Source of the DNA: Bacteroidota bacterium
GTDB taxonomy: Bacteria; Bacteroidota; Bacteroidia; Chitinophagales; Chitinophagaceae
Length of the DNA stretch: 15,289 bases
Direction: 5' to 3'
Assembly (NCBI GenBank): GCA_023423285.1
Contig: JAFAFV010000148.1
Coordinates: 1 to 15,289 of the forward strand
The notes under the pieces were generated by a model. The model was given only the letters and a program-made list of their open reading frames with translations, had not been told where the DNA came from and searched no databases. Both the position numbers and the translations under genes were made by a program. Below are positions 15,048-15,289 of the stretch, piece after piece; the stretch's first letter is position 1, and every line of letters starts with the position of its first letter.

Positions 15048-15189
15048 GACATTATCGTATATCGAATCTCCGGCAGCACTCGTATTTCTGGACCTGAACC
15101 GGGTTGAAATATTTTTCAAAAATCCTGAATGCCAAACCTTAACATTGCCGCCAAATACAAGTCACCGGTATTTTGTAACTTGCTGAACT

Positions 15190-15289
15190 ATGGATCTGAT
15201 TCAGGAACTGAATGACAAACCTTCGCGTAAAAAACTTTTATACCCCGTAAATGCCGAGCTTTCGGATTATTTGAAACGGCAGGGCCGTG
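15190..15289 (+). CDS. unidentified protein, 3' end outside the window
   Basis: An ATG at 15190 opens a frame that stays open for 33 codons to the window edge. The translation begins MDLIQELNDKPS and continues with a charged, soluble-looking sequence (LYPVNAELSDYLKRQGR). There is no signal peptide or transmembrane segment. Composition is like that of the neighbouring real genes. I do not recognise a family from this short piece. It follows the restriction-gene remnant on the same strand. Confidence 0.55.
   Translation, partial: MDLIQELNDKPSRKKLLYPVNAELSDYLKRQGR

Noticed and set aside
14823..15119. 98-codon minus-strand frame after the stress-protein gene
   Set aside because: It overlaps the end of the stress-protein gene, has no recognisable motif, and the plus strand carries HsdR-like segments, so it is more likely a chance antisense frame.

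Overview
The window looks like a chromosomal segment of a member of the Bacteroidota, probably a Chitinophagaceae-like soil or freshwater organism. The reasons are: secreted proteins with signal peptides ending in A-Q or S-Q; a TonB-dependent receptor and a Bacteroidota-type putative porin; start codons without Shine-Dalgarno sites; and promoter-like TAnnTTTG (-7) boxes upstream of several genes. There are no rRNA or tRNA genes, CRISPR arrays or intact mobile elements. Most genes lie on the minus strand.

Layout. 1-1028 (+): 3' part of a PLP-dependent O-succinylhomoserine sulfhydrylase (metZ type). 1036-2043 (-): LacI-family repressor, convergent with it. 2044-2415: 372-bp gap without a convincing gene but with several inverted repeats. 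4230-2416 (-): exported alpha/beta hydrolase followed 21 bp later by a TerC-family membrane protein, probably one operon. 4946-4371 (-): secreted YceI-family protein with its own terminator. 6998-5139 (-): secreted heparinase II/III-like polysaccharide lyase, divergent from 7238-8416 (+), a lipoprotein GH88 unsaturated glucuronyl hydrolase. 10250-8439 (-): TonB-dependent receptor. 10833-10339 (-): periplasmic heavy-metal-associated (HMA) protein with a Cys-rich tail, separated from the receptor by a strong intrinsic terminator. 13803-10923 (-): purine nucleoside phosphorylase and a putative porin, likely co-transcribed. 14002-14841 (+): double-domain universal stress protein. 14842-15189: decayed sequence that seems to include an HsdR-type restriction subunit fragment. 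15190-15289 (+): start of an unidentified gene.

How the genes work together. The lyase and GH88 enzyme form a functional pair: the lyase cuts a uronate-containing polysaccharide by beta-elimination and GH88 removes the resulting 4,5-unsaturated uronyl ends. No SusC/SusD pair lies beside them, so this is a minimal degradation locus rather than a full PUL. The HMA protein and the TonB receptor suggest a metal (perhaps copper) handling pair. PNP plus porin may couple purine salvage to an outer-membrane channel.

Most of this is ordinary housekeeping and accessory content. The least explained observations are a 42-nt leader shared by the YceI and polysaccharide lyase genes (33/42 identical, directly before both ATGs), the terminator between the HMA and receptor genes that leaves almost no room for a receptor promoter, an Asp at the PNP base-recognition position, and the restriction-gene remnant at the right end. 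I found no clear evidence of a wholly new system.
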